Positions 27,648 to 36,073 of a stretch of 64,000 nucleotides of DNA are shown in pieces. The stretch is from assembly GCF_008084905.1 (NCBI RefSeq), contig NZ_VSFC01000042.1:21499-85498 (forward strand), read 5' to 3'. The notes under the pieces were generated by a model. The model made no database searches. It worked only from the letters and a program-made list of their open reading frames with translations, and was not told where the DNA came from. Every line of letters starts with the position of its first letter. Position 1 is the first letter of the stretch. Made by a program: the position numbers and the translations under genes. This DNA comes from Xanthomarina maritima. GTDB lineage: Bacteria > Bacteroidota > Bacteroidia > Flavobacteriales > Flavobacteriaceae.

Positions 27648-28341
27648 ATTGTGAGGCTCTTACTTGTTCTACTTTTACGTCTTCCATTATTACTCCATCT
27701 TTTAAGCGAACTATACGCTTACACATGTGTGCAATATCATCTTCGTGTGTTACTATTAATATGGTTTTACCTTCATCATTTAAATGTTGAATAAAATCCA
27801 TAATTTCATAAGAAGTTTTTGTGTCTAGTGCTCCTGTTGGCTCATCGGCTAAAAGCAATTTAGGGTCTGCAGCTAAGGCTCTAGCTATAGCAACACGTTG
27901 TTTTTGTCCTCCAGACAATTCGTTTGGCAAATGATCTGCCCAAGGTTTTAATCCAACTTTTTCTAAATGAAATAAAGCAAGCTCTTGTCTTTCTTGCCTT
28001 TTCATACCTTGATAATACAAAGGTAAAGCCACATTATCTAATGCGTTTTTATAATTTATTAAGTTGAATGATTGAAAAATAAATCCTAAAAATTTATTTC
28101 TATATATGGCAGCTTTTTTTTCTGTAAGATTTTTAATAGGAACACCATCAAGTATATATTCGCCTTCATCAGCTTCATCTAACATACCAATAATGTTAAG
28201 TAATGTTGATTTACCCGAACCGGAAGAACCCATAATGGCAACCATTTCTCCTTCTTCAACAGAAAGGTCAATTCCTTTTAATACATGTAAACTCGAATCT
28301 CCTATTGGATAGGATTTGTGAAGTTTTTTAATGTTTAACAT
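27640..28341 (-). CDS. ABC transporter ATP-binding protein (MacB/LolD-like)
   Basis: A 233-residue ATPase that powers the exporter. Walker A GSSGSGKST lies near residue 38, the Q-loop is IFQSFNL, the ABC signature is LSGGQKQRVAIARAL, Walker B is LLLADEPTGALD, and the H-loop is VTHEDD. It is first in a five-gene exporter unit (ATPase, permease, permease, adaptor, TolC) reading leftward. A TACTTTTG box (minus strand 28414-28407) lies 65 bases upstream and may be its -7 element. Confidence 0.95.
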   Translation of the reverse strand: MLNIKKLHKSYPIGDSSLHVLKGIDLSVEEGEMVAIMGSSGSGKSTLLNIIGMLDEADEGEYILDGVPIKNLTEKKAAIYRNKFLGFIFQSFNLINYKNALDNVALPLYYQGMKRQERQELALFHLEKVGLKPWADHLPNELSGGQKQRVAIARALAADPKLLLADEPTGALDTKTSYEIMDFIQHLNDEGKTILIVTHEDDIAHMCKRIVRLKDGVIMEDVKVEQVRASQYV

Positions 28342-28428
28342 ATGTAATTTTGTTGCTTTTAATAGCTTTATAAAAGTTAGACTAAATAAAGCTCAAAATG
28401 TTACAACAAAAGTAAATATAATTTTAGG

Positions 28429-28650
28429 CTAGGTTTTTTTTGCCTTGTTAAACTTTTTATAAATTAAAAAACCAATACCTGCTACAAGAATATAAGGAAT
28501 AGCCATTAAATAGATAATGCCATCATTTATTCCTTTTGCTGTTTCTTGTCCTTCTTCGTTTTCTAAAACAGCACGACACATAGCACATTGTGCTTCTGCT
28601 GGAAGACTAATTAATAAGCCAAGAATTAGTGTAATTATAACTTTATTCAC
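28429..28650 (-). CDS. small membrane protein with CxxC motif, oxidase-cluster associated
   Basis: A 73-residue protein with a signal-like N-terminus ending AEAQ, then CAMC (cysteines 22 and 25), a short polar stretch and one C-terminal membrane helix followed by KKFNKAKKT. I do not recognise a named family. It is last in a row with DUF420, SCO and a thioredoxin-like gene next to cytochrome oxidase genes. That suggests a periplasmic-facing CxxC that binds copper or takes part in thiol exchange during oxidase assembly, but this is inference. It lies 12 bases after the DUF420 gene. Confidence 0.72.
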   Translation of the reverse strand: MNKVIITLILGLLISLPAEAQCAMCRAVLENEEGQETAKGINDGIIYLMAIPYILVAGIGFLIYKKFNKAKKT

Positions 28651-28662
28651 TTTGAAATTTAT

Positions 28663-29202
28663 TTAATAATATGGTGATATTAAAATATATACCAATACTC
28701 CAGAAACAGCAACGTATAACCATAATGGAAACGTAATTCTAGCTATTTTTTTATGCTTTTCAAAATTCTCAGTAATAGCTCTAACAAATGTTATTAATAC
28801 AAATGGAATAATAATAATTGATAGTATTATGTGCGTAATTAAAATAAAATAATAGATATATTTTACAACTCCTTCTCCACCAAATCTTGTTGAATCGCTT
28901 GTCATGTGATACGCTACATATAAAATTAAAAACACTGCTGAACAACCAATGGCTGTGGTCATTAAATTTTCATGAAGAACAATATTTTTATTTTTGATAG
29001 CTATAAATGCAAAAAGAAGAATAACAGCTGTTAACCCATTTATAGTTGCATAAATTGGAGGCAACATGGTTAATGGTTTTACATTAAAGCCTAAATCACG
29101 TAGATTAACTCCAAACAATGCAGCAACAATTAAAGGGATTGTTATTGAAAGAACAACAATCCATTTATTATATTTTTTTTCGTTTTGATTAGAGTTTCTC
29201 AT
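28663..29202 (-). CDS. DUF420 family membrane protein
   Basis: A 179-residue integral membrane protein with five predicted helices and three histidines near membrane edges (LHENLMTTA, AYHMTSD and THIILS). This is the DUF420/CtaM-like family commonly encoded beside haem-copper oxidases, where CtaM is needed to mature an oxidase. It overlaps the SCO gene by 14 bases, so the two are translated together. A role in cytochrome oxidase assembly is likely from context and family. Confidence 0.88.
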   Translation of the reverse strand: MRNSNQNEKKYNKWIVVLSITIPLIVAALFGVNLRDLGFNVKPLTMLPPIYATINGLTAVILLFAFIAIKNKNIVLHENLMTTAIGCSAVFLILYVAYHMTSDSTRFGGEGVVKYIYYFILITHIILSIIIIPFVLITFVRAITENFEKHKKIARITFPLWLYVAVSGVLVYILISPYY

Positions 29203-29941
29203 TTAATAATTTTATTATATCCTCTTTAAGCATTGTTATTTGTTGTTCTTGACCATCATCATCCAAACCTTCTGCTTCAGAAATAATACCATTATAATAA
29301 ATTAATGGATTTCCATTTACTATTCTAGAACGAATAAACCCATTTTTGTCTATTAAAGCAAAGTTGCCTGAATGCTCAAAACCTCCTTCAACACTATCTT
29401 CTTGAGCTGTATATAAATTAAAACCTTGGTTTGCTAATTTATAAATATCTGCTTGTTCTCCTGTCATTAAATGCCAATTTGGATTAGTAATTCCATACTG
29501 TTCGGCATAGTTTTTTAACACCTGAATGGTATCATGCTCTGGATTTATTGAAAAAGATGCAATTCCAAAATCTTCATTTTCTTGAAAAGTATTTTGTATT
29601 TGAACTAAATTATTATTCATTTTTGGACAAATTGTTGGACAGGTAGTAAAGAAAAATTCCACTATATAAACTTTACCTTTATAGTCTGTATTTGTTATTA
29701 GGGTTCCATTCTGATTGGTAAAAGAAAATGAAGGCACTTTTTTAGCCTCACCATTAATCTCAATAAATGCTAAATCACTTTCTGATTTAGTGGTATGTTT
29801 TTCATTTTTAACGTTCAATCTATCGTCTTCAACAATTGAATTGTTTGATATTCTATTTATAATTTTTGGAATAAAAATAATTCCAAATACTAAAATAATA
29901 AACGCAACACCTACGTAAGAATAATTTGATTTATTGTTCAT
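29189..29941 (-). CDS. SCO family copper chaperone
   Basis: A 250-residue membrane-anchored thioredoxin-fold protein that delivers copper to the CuA site of oxidase subunit II. It has one N-terminal helix (residues about 10-27), the copper-binding CPTIC motif (cysteines 101 and 105) and a later histidine in FEHSGNFAL near 190. The fold is preceded by a 45-residue linker. It overlaps both neighbours by 11-14 bases, which shows tight coupling. Its client, the subunit II gene, is 25 kb away in this window. Confidence 0.93.
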   Translation of the reverse strand: MNNKSNYSYVGVAFIILVFGIIFIPKIINRISNNSIVEDDRLNVKNEKHTTKSESDLAFIEINGEAKKVPSFSFTNQNGTLITNTDYKGKVYIVEFFFTTCPTICPKMNNNLVQIQNTFQENEDFGIASFSINPEHDTIQVLKNYAEQYGITNPNWHLMTGEQADIYKLANQGFNLYTAQEDSVEGGFEHSGNFALIDKNGFIRSRIVNGNPLIYYNGIISEAEGLDDDGQEQQITMLKEDIIKLLNEKL

Positions 29942-30653
29942 GATTCTCTTTTAAATCGTTAGCTCGTCTAGATGACGAATTAAAATTTCCTTTTCTTTTT
30001 TCTCTATATTCCTGAAATAAAACTCGCAAATCGTCTGCACTCATTTTATTTTTTATTTCTGCAACCTCAATACAATTATAAGCATATAATGGATAAATAG
30101 ATTTTTTCTTTTCTTTTTCGCTATCAGTTCTATCATCTAATCGACCACGTTGATTTAGATCTTTATCAATTATAAATACATCTGAAGTAGATAATTCAGA
30201 ATCTAGTTCTGTTCTATATTTCAAACTATTAAATACGTTTTGAATATCATTTTCTTCACCAAAAACAAAATGCCAATATTTTAAATCTTCATATGATTTA
30301 ATTTCTCTCCTTAATATTTCTACTTGATCTTCTGTGCCATAAGGTAGTAATATGACAATTTGAAATTTTTTAAAGCCTTTGAATTTATCGTACACTAATT
30401 CTTTTAGGTTTGAAGCTGCTATAGCATTTTTCATAGGTTCATTACCTAAAAATCCAATTACTGAAATATGATCTTTTAGTACTATACTTTGATTGTCTTC
30501 TGAAGTAAATGTATTTAAATCTAAAACATTATTATTAACAATATCTAAAGCATTATAATGGTGTTTAGCAGGAAAAAGCATTAACAAAAATAATACTGGA
30601 AGAAAGAATAATATTCCAAGAACTGTATAGCGTTTAATGAGCTTTGTATTCAT
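29931..30653 (-). CDS. thioredoxin-like membrane-anchored protein lacking the active cysteines
   Basis: A 240-residue protein with one N-terminal membrane helix (about 8-28). The rest has the alternation expected of a thioredoxin-like fold (ISVIGFLGN, IVILLPYGTEDQVEIL, DVFIIDKDLNQRGRLDD) but no cysteine pair where SCO has CPTIC. The pattern IDK-L-RGR matches the SCO segment IDKNGFIRSR. The C-terminus is charged. It overlaps the SCO start by 11 bases. I infer a degenerate SCO-like partner in oxidase assembly; no named family is recognised with confidence. Confidence 0.68.
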   Translation of the reverse strand: MNTKLIKRYTVLGILFFLPVLFLLMLFPAKHHYNALDIVNNNVLDLNTFTSEDNQSIVLKDHISVIGFLGNEPMKNAIAASNLKELVYDKFKGFKKFQIVILLPYGTEDQVEILRREIKSYEDLKYWHFVFGEENDIQNVFNSLKYRTELDSELSTSDVFIIDKDLNQRGRLDDRTDSEKEKKKSIYPLYAYNCIEVAEIKNKMSADDLRVLFQEYREKRKGNFNSSSRRANDLKENHEQ

Positions 30654-30732
30654 TTTTTGAATGTCTTTTATCTACTTATATTTAATTGTTATTCAATTGT
30701 ATTTTAATCTGATGATGGTTTTGCAAAAATAA

Positions 30733-30759
30733 AAAAGACGGTTTAAAAAACCGTCTTTT
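30733..30759 (-). terminator. Rho-independent terminator after oxidase subunit IV gene
   Basis: A perfect 12-bp stem (AAAAGACGGTTT at 30733-30744 with 30748-30759) and a 3-base loop, followed on the minus strand by TTATTTTTG. It splits the cyoE-subunit III-subunit IV unit from the SCO unit downstream. The TATTTTTG in its tail (30731-30724) could itself be the -7 box for the next gene. Confidence 0.85.
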
Positions 30760-30786
30760 AATATCTATTTAACTTTATAAAAGTTA

Positions 30787-31167
30787 TTAAAAATCTCTTT
30801 TAATATATCCATTTGAATAAACACTTTCTATATATCCACCTTCTTGAAGCAAGATAAATATTAGATAACAAATTAAGAAGATTGCAGTCCAAACAACCAT
30901 TCTTCTTAATGCAGCAGTTTCATCTCTCATGTGCATAAAATCCCAAGTAATATAGTAAGCCTTTACAATAGTTAATATAATGAAAATCCAATTTAATATT
31001 TTCATTCCAATAATATGACCCATTAAGACTTCTGGTTTGTATATACCTAAAACTACCTCAACTGTAGTAACAATAGTTAATAAGATTAAAACTCCCCAAA
31101 TTTTTTGAGTGTTAGATTTAAATTTAACTAACCCTCTTAATATTTCTAATTTATGTGCGTGTGCCAT
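30787..31167 (-). CDS. cytochrome c oxidase subunit IV family protein
   Basis: A 126-residue protein with three membrane helices in the COX4_pro/CyoD-like pattern. The start is the ATG at 31165-31167 (MAHAHKLEILRG); the upstream part of the open frame overlaps subunit III and is unlikely to be used. The small subunit stabilises the oxidase core. The gene lies 20 bases after the long subunit III gene. Confidence 0.88.
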   Translation of the reverse strand: MAHAHKLEILRGLVKFKSNTQKIWGVLILLTIVTTVEVVLGIYKPEVLMGHIIGMKILNWIFIILTIVKAYYITWDFMHMRDETAALRRMVVWTAIFLICYLIFILLQEGGYIESVYSNGYIKRDF

Positions 31168-31187
31168 TTTAAATTGTGTTTCTGTTA

Positions 31188-32165
31188 TTAAACTAGGTAG
31201 AAGAATGTAAATACAAATACCCAAACTAAATCTACAAAGTGCCAGTAAAGACCAACTTTTTCAACCATTTCGTAGCTTTTTCTTCTTTCGTATGTTCCTA
31301 AAATAACATTAAAGAAAATAATGATATTAATTACCACACCAGAAAATACGTGGAATCCGTGAAAACCAGTAATAAAGAAAAAGAAATCAGCAAATAATGG
31401 AGAACCATATTCATTTACATGAAGATTAGCCCCTTCCACTACTACTTTTCCATTTACTTTTAGTTGCTGTAAAGATGCACCTCTATCTAATACTGTTTTC
31501 TCTCCATGCTCATTTATTTCTTGAGTTCTAACAAGAATATTTTCATTTGCAACTAATCCAGCAACAACTTCGTCTACTGTATAAGTTGGCAAAGTTCCTT
31601 CACTAACAAACCATAGACCATTTTTACTTTCGTGTGCAGTTCTATCTTTTTCTTCAGCAACCACAAAATCTCTAAGGGCTACTCTTTTACCATCTGTATC
31701 AACAAACTGAAGTATGTTACCTCCTTTTGTTTGCACAGCACCATAATCTCCTTTAATAAATGTAGACCATTCCCAAGCTTGAGATCCTACGAAAATTAAA
31801 CCTCCAATAATTGTAAGGAACATATAAAAAGTAACTTTTGCCTTGTTCATATGATGTCCAGCATCTACAGCAAGCACCATAGTTACAGACGACATGATAA
31901 GAACAAATGTCATAAAGGCCACATATATCATTGGGTAATTCCCATGAAAAAATGGAACGTGAGTAAATACCTCATCTGCTATTGGCCATGATCCAATAAA
32001 CTTAAATCTTGAAAATCCGTAGGCTGCTAAAAACCCAGAAAATGTTAAAGCATCAGAAACAATGAAGAACCACATCATCATTTTTCCATAACTTGCTTTT
32101 AAAGGCTCATTTCCTCCTCCCCAAGTTTTTCCTTCTGTTCCAGTATTTACCACTGTAGTATCCAT
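31188..32165 (-). CDS. cytochrome c oxidase subunit III (long form)
   Basis: A 325-residue subunit III of a haem-copper oxidase. Membrane segments include MMMWFFIVSDALTFSGFLAAYGF, the WEW motif after helix 4 (residues 131-133), TGFHGFHVFSG (267-276) and a C-terminal YWHFVDLVWVFVFTFFYLV. Residues about 139-255 are a hydrophilic insertion absent from ordinary subunit III, lying between the WEW helix and the TGFHGFHV helix. Subunit III supports proton uptake and enzyme stability. A second, shorter subunit III gene lies just upstream. Confidence 0.93.
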   Translation of the reverse strand: MDTTVVNTGTEGKTWGGGNEPLKASYGKMMMWFFIVSDALTFSGFLAAYGFSRFKFIGSWPIADEVFTHVPFFHGNYPMIYVAFMTFVLIMSSVTMVLAVDAGHHMNKAKVTFYMFLTIIGGLIFVGSQAWEWSTFIKGDYGAVQTKGGNILQFVDTDGKRVALRDFVVAEEKDRTAHESKNGLWFVSEGTLPTYTVDEVVAGLVANENILVRTQEINEHGEKTVLDRGASLQQLKVNGKVVVEGANLHVNEYGSPLFADFFFFITGFHGFHVFSGVVINIIIFFNVILGTYERRKSYEMVEKVGLYWHFVDLVWVFVFTFFYLV

Positions 32166-32193
32166 ATGTTTGGTTTAGTATTTAAAAGTTGCA

Positions 32194-32224
32194 CAAAAAT
32201 AATCAATTTATTTTTCTAACGAAA
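32194..32224 (-). promoter_or_regulatory. possible internal promoter before the long subunit III gene
   Basis: On the minus strand TTTC (32224-32221), a 19-base spacer and TATTTTTG (32201-32194) approach the Bacteroidota consensus, with one mismatch in the -33 part. It lies in a 137-base gap in which I see no gene. Confidence 0.4.
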
Positions 32225-32302
32225 CATCCCTTCCTAAAATTTAAACACTCTAAATAAGGATGTCTAAAGATATGAAGCATGTTCTTAAAAAGACAATATT
32301 TT

Positions 32303-32884
32303 TTATCTCACAAAATATAAAAACAAAAAGAGATATATCCATAGTATATCTACAAAATGCCAATAGGTAGCTGCTAGTTCAAAGCCCAGCATATTTGATG
32401 AATTATACTTCTGTTTAAAATGATTATAAATTACCACAAACAAACAGATTAAGCCAACAACAACGTGTAAAATATGCACAACAGCTATTAAATAGATATA
32501 AGACATGGTAACATTACTTGTAGGACCAGTGAAATTATAACCAAGATTAATTATTTGCTGAAAGCCATTAAATTGATTTACTATAAATGCTATTCCTAAT
32601 ACAAATGTGGCAATCAAAAAAAGTGTTGTAGCTTGTCTTTTATTATTTTTTAAAGCTCTTTTTGCTAAAATAAATGTGATACTACTTAAAATAATAACGA
32701 CTGTACTAGAAATAAATGCATCAGGTAATTGAAATTCTTTTAACCAATCTGGTCTGCTGCTGCTTACCACAAAAGCACTTGTCCATCCTGCAAAAGACAT
32801 AATTAATGATATAATTCCAAACCAAAGCATCATTTTTTTTGCTCTGCTATTTTTCTCTTCTAAAGTACCTTGAGTTAAATCCAT
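32303..32884 (-). CDS. cytochrome c oxidase subunit III (short form)
   Basis: A 193-residue haem-copper oxidase subunit III with five membrane helices, ending YWHFVDILWIYLFLFLYFVR. It has the MLWFGIISLIMSFAGWTSAFVV first helix and HILHVVVGLICLFVV in the middle, in place of the TGFHGFHV of its longer neighbour. Two adjacent subunit III-type genes are usual in Bacteroidota oxidase clusters. It begins 3 bases after cyoE. Confidence 0.92.
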   Translation of the reverse strand: MDLTQGTLEEKNSRAKKMMLWFGIISLIMSFAGWTSAFVVSSSRPDWLKEFQLPDAFISSTVVIILSSITFILAKRALKNNKRQATTLFLIATFVLGIAFIVNQFNGFQQIINLGYNFTGPTSNVTMSYIYLIAVVHILHVVVGLICLFVVIYNHFKQKYNSSNMLGFELAATYWHFVDILWIYLFLFLYFVR

Positions 32885-32887
32885 GAT

Positions 32888-33781
32888 TTATCTAATAAAC
32901 TTATCTAATACGTAAACTATTTGCAATAATGTAATATAAGATACACTAGCTAACATGAGTTGTTTTGCAGCTAAAACTGTCATTTTTTTATATAACTGTA
33001 TTGCATAATACAACATTCCTAAACCTAATATAAATACTATTACTCCTGAAATAGGTGTTAAGTATAAACGTCCTGTAACACCAAAAACTGGAATAATTGA
33101 GACTAATACTGTCCAAACTGTATACATTATTGTTTGAACAGCTGTACCTTTATCTTGTTTTCCAGTTGGTAACATAAAGAAACCTCCTTTTTTATAATCT
33201 TCAAATAAAAACCAGCCTATAGCCCAAAAATGTGGAAACTGCCAAAAAAATTGAATTGCAAATAATGTACCAGGTTCAATACCAAAATCGTCTGTAGCCG
33301 CAACCCAACCTAGCATAAACGGAATGGCTCCAGGTATAGCTCCTACAAAAACCGCTAAAGGTGTTTTTGTTTTTAAGGGTGTGTATGCACAAGTATATAG
33401 AAATATTGAAATTGCGCCAAACATGGCTGTTTGAGGATTAATTGTATATAAAATTACTATTCCTAGAATAGTAAATATGGTTGCAATAATAAGAGCAGTA
33501 TTTACAGACATACGTCCAGCAGGAACTGGTCTGTATTTTGTTCGATTCATTAAGGCATCTAAATCTTTTTCAATAACTTGATTAAAAGCATTAGAAGCTC
33601 CAACCATAAAATAACCACCTAAAGCTAAAAGAATAAGTGTGTTATAATCTACCGATTCTACACCTAGCAAATATCCTGCAATAGAAGAAAATACTACACT
33701 TACCGACAAACGGATTTTAGTGATTTCTTTAAAATCTGAGATGATAGAATGTTTAGTTTCTGAAGTAATGGCTCTACTCAA
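32888..33781 (-). CDS. cyoE: protohaem IX farnesyltransferase (haem O synthase)
   Basis: An integral membrane UbiA-family prenyltransferase that farnesylates haem B to haem O for the oxidase. The 297-residue chain has about nine helices. The first aspartate-rich site is NAFNQVIEKDLDALMNRTKYRPVPAGR. Length is standard. It is the first gene of the unit cyoE-subunit III-subunit III-subunit IV, and a strong promoter lies upstream. Confidence 0.95.
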   Translation of the reverse strand: MSRAITSETKHSIISDFKEITKIRLSVSVVFSSIAGYLLGVESVDYNTLILLALGGYFMVGASNAFNQVIEKDLDALMNRTKYRPVPAGRMSVNTALIIATIFTILGIVILYTINPQTAMFGAISIFLYTCAYTPLKTKTPLAVFVGAIPGAIPFMLGWVAATDDFGIEPGTLFAIQFFWQFPHFWAIGWFLFEDYKKGGFFMLPTGKQDKGTAVQTIMYTVWTVLVSIIPVFGVTGRLYLTPISGVIVFILGLGMLYYAIQLYKKMTVLAAKQLMLASVSYITLLQIVYVLDKFIR

Positions 33782-33816
33782 AGTAATTTGTGCTTATACG
33801 TGATAATTCGCGATTG

Positions 33817-33847
33817 CAAAGATACTTTGAAAAGTTAATTCTACAAA
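33817..33847 (-). promoter_or_regulatory. cyoE/oxidase unit promoter (Bacteroidota type)
   Basis: On the minus strand TTTG (33847-33844), a 19-base spacer and TATCTTTG (33824-33817) match the consensus exactly. The -33 part overlaps the last codons of the upstream outer-membrane protein gene. The cyoE ATG follows after 35 bases. Confidence 0.78.
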
Positions 33848-35955
33848 TCAAAATACCAATTAAATAGGTCTGTTCTTATTCCAATATTAAACCAGACTGT
33901 ATTGCTTTTTATAGCATTTGTTGTTTGAACATCTGGATTAAAATCTCTAAAAGAAAAATCAGTAAATAATTTTAAGTTAGTAGCAGGATTGATTACATAT
34001 CCAACTTGTAAATTTGCAAAAAATGAAGATGTTTTATTTCCTTGCCCAACTTCTACACCTGTATCATAAGGTCTTTCGTTATAATCTCTATAAATATTTC
34101 CTCCATAACTATAATTATCTGTTCCATCGTTAAAATCTAATCCTCTAGTTCCTATAATCATTTGTGCATTTCCAAACCAACGTTTATAATGATAACGTCC
34201 TATAAGAACAAACTCACTAAAATTTGAGCCCCAAAGATGTGCCATGGATTGATTGCTATGTCCATAATTTAAAACAACGGTATTATGTGAATAAGTATAA
34301 GGTCTTACTCTATTATATTCTGTTTGAAGCATTAAATTATTCACTTTAAAAGCATTGTAATATTTAAATCCAAGTTGATACCCAAACTTGTTTTTCCAGC
34401 TTTTTTCACCACCAGTTACATCGCTTGTTGAAAACTCATCAATAATAAATTGCCCATAAACATTCATATTATCATTTAACTTATATTTTCCAGATAATCC
34501 CATAAGTGCATTTCCTGCATCTTGTCCTGTTTCAAATTCTATGGCTCTAAAAAATATGATTGGGTTTAAGTAATTAATATCAAAGCCTCTATTATTTGCG
34601 TCATTCCAAATAACCGATTCAAAAAATCCAATATTTAATCTTTTAGACACATTCCAACTTAAAAAATGTGTTGCCATATACTTTGGCATGTATGCTCCAT
34701 CTACTTCAACCTCTGGTCTAACATCTCTTAACCACATCCATGTACTTGTATATTTTATTTTCCAAAAGGTTGTGTTTAATTTTAAAAATGGATGAGGCGT
34801 TGCCACATCACTTATAAATAAAGAGCGATAACCATCTCCTATAAAATTTTTGCTATGACCAAACTGAACATTTAAAAACTTAAAAGGCGTATAAGACAAA
34901 TAAGCTTCAGCTACTGGATAATCGAAACCTCCATCTTTAAAATCTTTAGCAATTCCACGACCTGGAATTATGGCAGCTTCATCTGCTGCTTTAATAGATA
35001 CAGCATATTGATTGTAATATTGTGCAAAGCGACCTTGACTTTCAAAAAAGGATGTGTAAAAATTAAATTTCTCTCCAAATCCTCCTTGAATATTTATCCC
35101 TCGAGTGTTATTATATGTGCTTGAAAAATCTGCTTCTGTATCTTTACCAACTTCAAAATCGAAGATAGGATCTATAGTAAACCAATAATCTTTACCTTCA
35201 ACCCTAACCAACCTTTCATTCCAAAGTTTCCTACCTGCAAAAGTTTTTCTTTCTTTAGACAAGGTGTCTATAGCAGCTTGAAAATCGTAATAACCAGAAA
35301 CATCTTCATACATATATGGTTTTGAAGCTGTATGGCTATTAGTACCAACTAAATTAATACTTCTCTCAAATCTAGCATAGTTACTATGTGTAAAAGGTAT
35401 GTTTAACTGACTTTTGTATTCTTTATTTGAAAATGGTAAGAGTTTTAAATTCACGCTATCATATTCCTTTTTAGCTGCATTTTCTAGTTGTGTTAATTCT
35501 TTATCTTCAGAAGGATCTTCATCCTTAGATAAGTCTTTGATTGCAACTGACTGATTTACAAGTGGTATTTTTATGGAAATAGAATATTGTTTGTAAGTTG
35601 GCTTACCATTATATGTGCCTGGATTTATTTTTGGTAATTCAGCAAAAACACGTTTGGCTTCATCTTTTAACTCTTGATAAGTTGCATCTACATATATAAT
35701 CCTAAAATTTCCTTCTTTATCAACTTCAAAAAGCACTACAACATCACCAATATAATTTTCATTTTTAACTATTTCAGGCACTTTAAAATTATTAAATACA
35801 TGCGAAAATATTTGATTATCAAAGCACTTTTGCAATAGTTCTATATCTACTGATTCACATTCAGAAAATACTGGTGGTTTTTCGTATAGAAAATCATTTT
35901 GCGCATGAAATTGAACCGTAAAAAGTAAAAAAGTAATTACGAAGAGTTTCTTCAT
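33841..35955 (-). CDS. Wzi/RemB-like outer membrane protein with N-terminal TonB-C-like domain
   Basis: A 704-residue protein. The start is the ATG at 35953-35955 (MKKLFVITF), giving a clean signal peptide ending FHAQ. Residues about 24-135 resemble a TonB C-terminal domain: PPVFSECES, a second cysteine, VVLFEVDKEGNFRII, LPKINPGTYNGKPTYKQ. After an acidic linker, about residues 180-704 form a large barrel of the capsule-assembly Wzi type, which includes the gliding protein RemB of Flavobacterium johnsoniae. The RemB link is from memory of the family and moderate. Two TonB genes with the same domain lie directly upstream. Confidence 0.72.
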   Translation of the reverse strand: MKKLFVITFLLFTVQFHAQNDFLYEKPPVFSECESVDIELLQKCFDNQIFSHVFNNFKVPEIVKNENYIGDVVVLFEVDKEGNFRIIYVDATYQELKDEAKRVFAELPKINPGTYNGKPTYKQYSISIKIPLVNQSVAIKDLSKDEDPSEDKELTQLENAAKKEYDSVNLKLLPFSNKEYKSQLNIPFTHSNYARFERSINLVGTNSHTASKPYMYEDVSGYYDFQAAIDTLSKERKTFAGRKLWNERLVRVEGKDYWFTIDPIFDFEVGKDTEADFSSTYNNTRGINIQGGFGEKFNFYTSFFESQGRFAQYYNQYAVSIKAADEAAIIPGRGIAKDFKDGGFDYPVAEAYLSYTPFKFLNVQFGHSKNFIGDGYRSLFISDVATPHPFLKLNTTFWKIKYTSTWMWLRDVRPEVEVDGAYMPKYMATHFLSWNVSKRLNIGFFESVIWNDANNRGFDINYLNPIIFFRAIEFETGQDAGNALMGLSGKYKLNDNMNVYGQFIIDEFSTSDVTGGEKSWKNKFGYQLGFKYYNAFKVNNLMLQTEYNRVRPYTYSHNTVVLNYGHSNQSMAHLWGSNFSEFVLIGRYHYKRWFGNAQMIIGTRGLDFNDGTDNYSYGGNIYRDYNERPYDTGVEVGQGNKTSSFFANLQVGYVINPATNLKLFTDFSFRDFNPDVQTTNAIKSNTVWFNIGIRTDLFNWYFDL

Positions 35956-36020
35956 AGTAACCATATGTAAATTTTAATTTGCGTTGAAAGATACTATTTT
36001 TTTAATAATGAGCATATGAA

Positions 36021-36052
36021 AAAAGCCGTTAACAACGATGATAACGGCTTTT
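36021..36052 (-). terminator. Rho-independent terminator after the intact tonB gene
   Basis: A perfect 11-bp stem (AAAAGCCGTTA at 36021-36031 with 36042-36052) and a 10-base loop, 22 bases after the stop, followed on the minus strand by TTCAT and preceded by A-rich bases. Confidence 0.78.
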
Positions 36053-36073
36053 AATAATGAAATATTTAAATCA

